Of a stretch of 8,166 nucleotides of DNA, positions 6,336 through 8,166 are shown piece by piece (positions within the stretch are counted from its first letter, which is position 1; each line of letters starts with the position of its first letter). The DNA comes from Actinomycetes bacterium (GTDB lineage Bacteria; Actinomycetota; Actinomycetes; Actinomycetales; Cellulomonadaceae), in contig JAEWGQ010000299.1 in the NCBI GenBank assembly GCA_023388235.1, positions 1-8,166 of the forward strand, read 5' to 3'. The notes below the pieces were generated by a model. That model was not told the origin of the DNA. It worked only from the letters and a program-made list of their open reading frames with translations, and did no database searches. The translations under genes were made by a program, and so were the position numbers.

Positions 6336-6784
6336 GCATCGAGGTCAACAACGAGTCCGGCCACGAGGTCGACGAGGCCGAGTTCGCGGCGCTGGCGCGC
6401 TTCGTGCTCGACCAGATGCACGTGCACCCGCAGACCGACCTGTCGATCCTGTTCGTCGACACCGCGGTCATGACGGACCTGCACGTGAAGTGGATGGACG
6501 AGCCCGGTCCGACGGACGTGCTGTCCTTCCCGATGGACGAGCTGCGGCCCGGCCGCGCCGACGACCCGACGCCCCCGGGGCTGCTCGGCGACGTCGTGCT
6601 GTGCCCGGAGGTCGCGGTCGAGCAGGCGCGCACCGCGGGCCACTCCACGGTCGAGGAGCTGCTGCTGCTGACCACGCACGGGATCCTGCACCTGCTGGGC
6701 TACGACCACGCGGAGCCGGAGGAGGAGAAGGAGATGTTCGGCCTGCAGCGGCAGCTGCTGCTGACCTTCCTCGCCGGACGATGA
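6332..6784 (+). CDS. ybeY: YbeY, endoribonuclease-like rRNA maturation factor
   Basis: Small (150 residues) metalloprotein of the UPF0054 family, needed in many bacteria for 16S rRNA 3'-end maturation and ribosome quality control. The zinc site is complete: [11 protein letters not shown] at 116-126 supplies H116, H120 and H126. The family motif [12 protein letters not shown] (59-70) is also present. Just before it the sequence reads [11 protein letters not shown], so the conserved Arg of E. coli YbeY (R59) is replaced, with M55 at the equivalent position by eye. The substitution looks typical of actinobacterial YbeY. The ATG overlaps the phoH stop by four bases and no good Shine-Dalgarno precedes it, so translational coupling is likely. 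Its own stop again overlaps the next start as ATGA. Functional link with era, three genes on, is expected since both act on the 16S rRNA 3' end. Confidence 0.96.
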   Translation: MSIEVNNESGHEVDEAEFAALARFVLDQMHVHPQTDLSILFVDTAVMTDLHVKWMDEPGPTDVLSFPMDELRPGRADDPTPPGLLGDVVLCPEVAVEQARTAGHSTVEELLLLTTHGILHLLGYDHAEPEEEKEMFGLQRQLLLTFLAGR

Positions 6785-8100
6785 GCGGCGTCCCCGTCGG
6801 CCTGCTCGCCGCCCTCACCCTGCTGGCCGTCCTGCTGGCGGCGTCGCTGTCGGCGGGCGAGGCGGCGGTCCTGCGGATCGGGCGCCACGCGGTGGCCGAC
6901 CTGCTGGCCGCGCGGCACCCCGCCGCGGAGCGGGTGCGCCGCCTGGCCGAGGACCGCGCGGCCGTCTCCGGCGCGGCCGCGGTGGTGCGGCTGCTCTGCG
7001 AGATGCTCGCCGCGGTGTGCCTGACGCTCGCGGTCGCGGCCTCCGACCTGACCTGGTCGCTCGAGCTCGTGATCGCCGTGGCGGCGTGCGCGTTCCTCAC
7101 GGTGGTGCTCGCGCGCCTCAGCCCGCGGTCGCTCGGGCACCGGTACCCCCGGCAGGTGCTGGTCGCGACGTCGCGGCTGCTGCTGGGCGTGCGCGCGGTC
7201 GCCGGCCCGCTGGTGCGGGTCGCCCCCGCCGCCGGCGCGGACCTCGACGAGGAGCGGCTGCGCGAGATCGTCGACCGGGTCGGCGACCGGCCCGGCGGCG
7301 ACGCGGACGAGCGGGCGATGGTGCGCTCCGTGCTGGGGCTCGGGGACACGCTGACCCGCGAGGTCATGGTGCCGCGCACCGACATGGTGACGACCGTGGA
7401 GTCCACGCCGCTGCGCAAGGTGCTGTCCCTGCTGCTGCGGTCGGGCTACTCGCGGGTGCCCGTGGTCGGCGAGCAGGTCGACGACCTCAAGGGCGTGCTC
7501 TACCTCAAGGACCTCGTGCGCCGGATGCAGGACGACCCGGACGCCGCCGGCGCCCCGGCCGGCTCGCTCGTGCGGCCCGCGGTGTTCGTGCCGGAGTCCA
7601 AGCCGGTGGACGAGCTGCTGCGCGAGCTGCAGGCGGGCGCGTCGCACATCGCGATGGTCGTCGACGAGTACGGCGGGATCGCGGGCCTCGTGACGATCGA
7701 GGACGCGCTCGAGGAGATCGTCGGCGAGCTGACCGACGAGCACGACCGGCCCGAGCCCGAGGTCGAGGACCTCGGCGAGGGCGTGCTGCGCGTGCCCGCG
7801 CGCCTCGGCGTGGACGAGCTCGGCGAGCTCTTCGGGCTCGACCTGGACGACGACGACGTGGACACCGTCGGCGGCCTGCTCGCCAAGACCCTCGGCAAGG
7901 TCCCGCTGCCCGGCTCCGTGGCCGACGTCCACGGCCTGCGGATCGAGGCCGACCGGGTCGAGGGCCGGCGCAAGCAGCTCGCGACCGTCCTCGTCTCCCA
8001 CGCCGCCGCACCGTCCGTGGCGCCGCCCGCGGCGCCCCACGAGCCGGAGACCCCGGCCGACACCCGACCCTCCCTCCCGACCGTGAAGGACACCCCGTGA
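6781..8100 (+). CDS. CNNM/CorC family membrane protein with CBS pair (HlyC/CorC-type, possible Mg2+ transporter)
   Basis: Integral membrane protein of 439 residues in the normal domain order. The N-terminal DUF21/CNNM region has hydrophobic segments at about 5-24, 65-88 and 93-112, plus a less hydrophobic stretch near 126-147. Two CBS domains follow at about 193-248 ([31 protein letters not shown]) and 264-317 ([23 protein letters not shown]). The CorC/HlyC C-terminal domain is at about 334-405 ([17 protein letters not shown]). A Pro/Ala-rich tail (408-439) looks disordered. Family members are linked to Mg2+/Co2+ export or homeostasis; the older hemolysin label is unlikely to reflect function. 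The GExxPK-like DUF21 motif is degenerate (ARLSPRSLG, 111-119), so transport is uncertain. It overlaps ybeY by ATGA and the era start by GTGA. Confidence 0.93.
   Translation: MSGVPVGLLAALTLLAVLLAASLSAGEAAVLRIGRHAVADLLAARHPAAERVRRLAEDRAAVSGAAAVVRLLCEMLAAVCLTLAVAASDLTWSLELVIAVAACAFLTVVLARLSPRSLGHRYPRQVLVATSRLLLGVRAVAGPLVRVAPAAGADLDEERLREIVDRVGDRPGGDADERAMVRSVLGLGDTLTREVMVPRTDMVTTVESTPLRKVLSLLLRSGYSRVPVVGEQVDDLKGVLYLKDLVRRMQDDPDAAGAPAGSLVRPAVFVPESKPVDELLRELQAGASHIAMVVDEYGGIAGLVTIEDALEEIVGELTDEHDRPEPEVEDLGEGVLRVPARLGVDELGELFGLDLDDDDVDTVGGLLAKTLGKVPLPGSVADVHGLRIEADRVEGRRKQLATVLVSHAAAPSVAPPAAPHEPETPADTRPSLPTVKDTP
8086..8090 (+). promoter_or_regulatory. Shine-Dalgarno of era
   Basis: AAGGA lies six bases before the GTG at 8097, inside the last codons of the CBS protein gene. 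It supports the GTG start and shows that era can be initiated independently as well as by coupling. Confidence 0.6.
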
Positions 8101-8166
8101 GCACGACCACCCCCGAGCACCGCTCCGGATTCGCCTGCCTGGTCGGGCGGCCCAACGCCGGCAAGT
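8097..8166 (+). CDS. era: GTPase Era, N-terminal fragment (cut by the window edge)
   Basis: Only 23 codons are present. After the GTG start and a short polar lead, the sequence reads [14 protein letters not shown], the first beta strand and P-loop (G1) of a TrmE-Era-EngA-type GTPase. GRPNAGK is the form usual for Era. Era binds the 3' end of 16S rRNA during 30S assembly. The gene order ybeY-CBS protein-era is the conserved arrangement, which supports Era over EngA/Der. The G2-G5 motifs and the KH domain would lie beyond the edge. The start overlaps the preceding stop (GTGA) and has AAGGA six bases upstream. Confidence 0.88.
   Translation, partial: MSTTTPEHRSGFACLVGRPNAGK

Noticed and set aside
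7838..7863. Asp-run in the CBS protein as a possible calcium-binding loop
   Set aside because: [10 protein letters not shown] is a regular feature of the CorC/HlyC C-terminal domain and does not have EF-hand or RTX spacing.
6700..8040. Minus-strand 446-codon frame antisense to the CBS membrane protein
   Set aside because: It is a low-complexity shadow frame with no ribosome binding site or motif. The plus strand has DUF21, CBS and CorC domains.

Overview
The window comes from a very GC-rich bacterium, with third codon positions almost all G or C in every gene, frequent GTG starts and promoters recognisable only by a TAnnnT -10 box. The gene order phoH-ybeY-corC-type CBS protein-era and the style of the proteins point to an actinobacterium, most likely near Cellulomonas and its relatives in the Micrococcales. 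That placement is inferred from recognition, not from a search.

Layout, left to right. (1) A ketopantoate reductase family gene on the minus strand (1-958) runs off the left edge. (2) A divergent intergenic stretch (959-1085) carries a short tandem repeat and a GGTCCC-N5-GGGACC inverted repeat. (3) A metal-dependent amidohydrolase (1086-2312, plus strand) is probably read from a leaderless transcript. (4) A convergent gap (2313-2422) holds two GC-rich hairpins; the second has a 15-bp stem and looks like a shared bidirectional terminator. (5) ppdK, pyruvate phosphate dikinase (2423-5134, minus strand), starts at a GTG behind a GGAGG. (6) A divergent control region (5135-5327). (7) A plus-strand operon, phoH-ybeY-corC-like-era (5328 to the right edge), has every junction overlapped by 4 bases (ATGA, ATGA, GTGA), so translation is probably coupled throughout.

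How the genes fit together. The right-hand operon is a known conserved cluster: PhoH is a P-loop NTPase linked to RNA metabolism, YbeY is an RNase-like protein of rRNA maturation and ribosome quality control, and Era is the GTPase that binds the 3' end of 16S rRNA. The membrane CBS protein between ybeY and era is a standing member of the cluster. ppdK interconverts pyruvate and PEP and is transcribed away from this operon. The ketopantoate reductase homologue (pantothenate and CoA synthesis, if it is true PanE) and the amidohydrolase of unknown substrate form a separate divergent pair.

I found no mobile element, CRISPR array, RNA gene or clearly new system. The region looks like ordinary core genome. 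The points worth a second look are small: intergenic inverted repeats, start-site choices, and departures from family consensus in YbeY and the CBS membrane protein. Very long open frames antisense to ppdK and to the amidohydrolase are GC-driven shadows.
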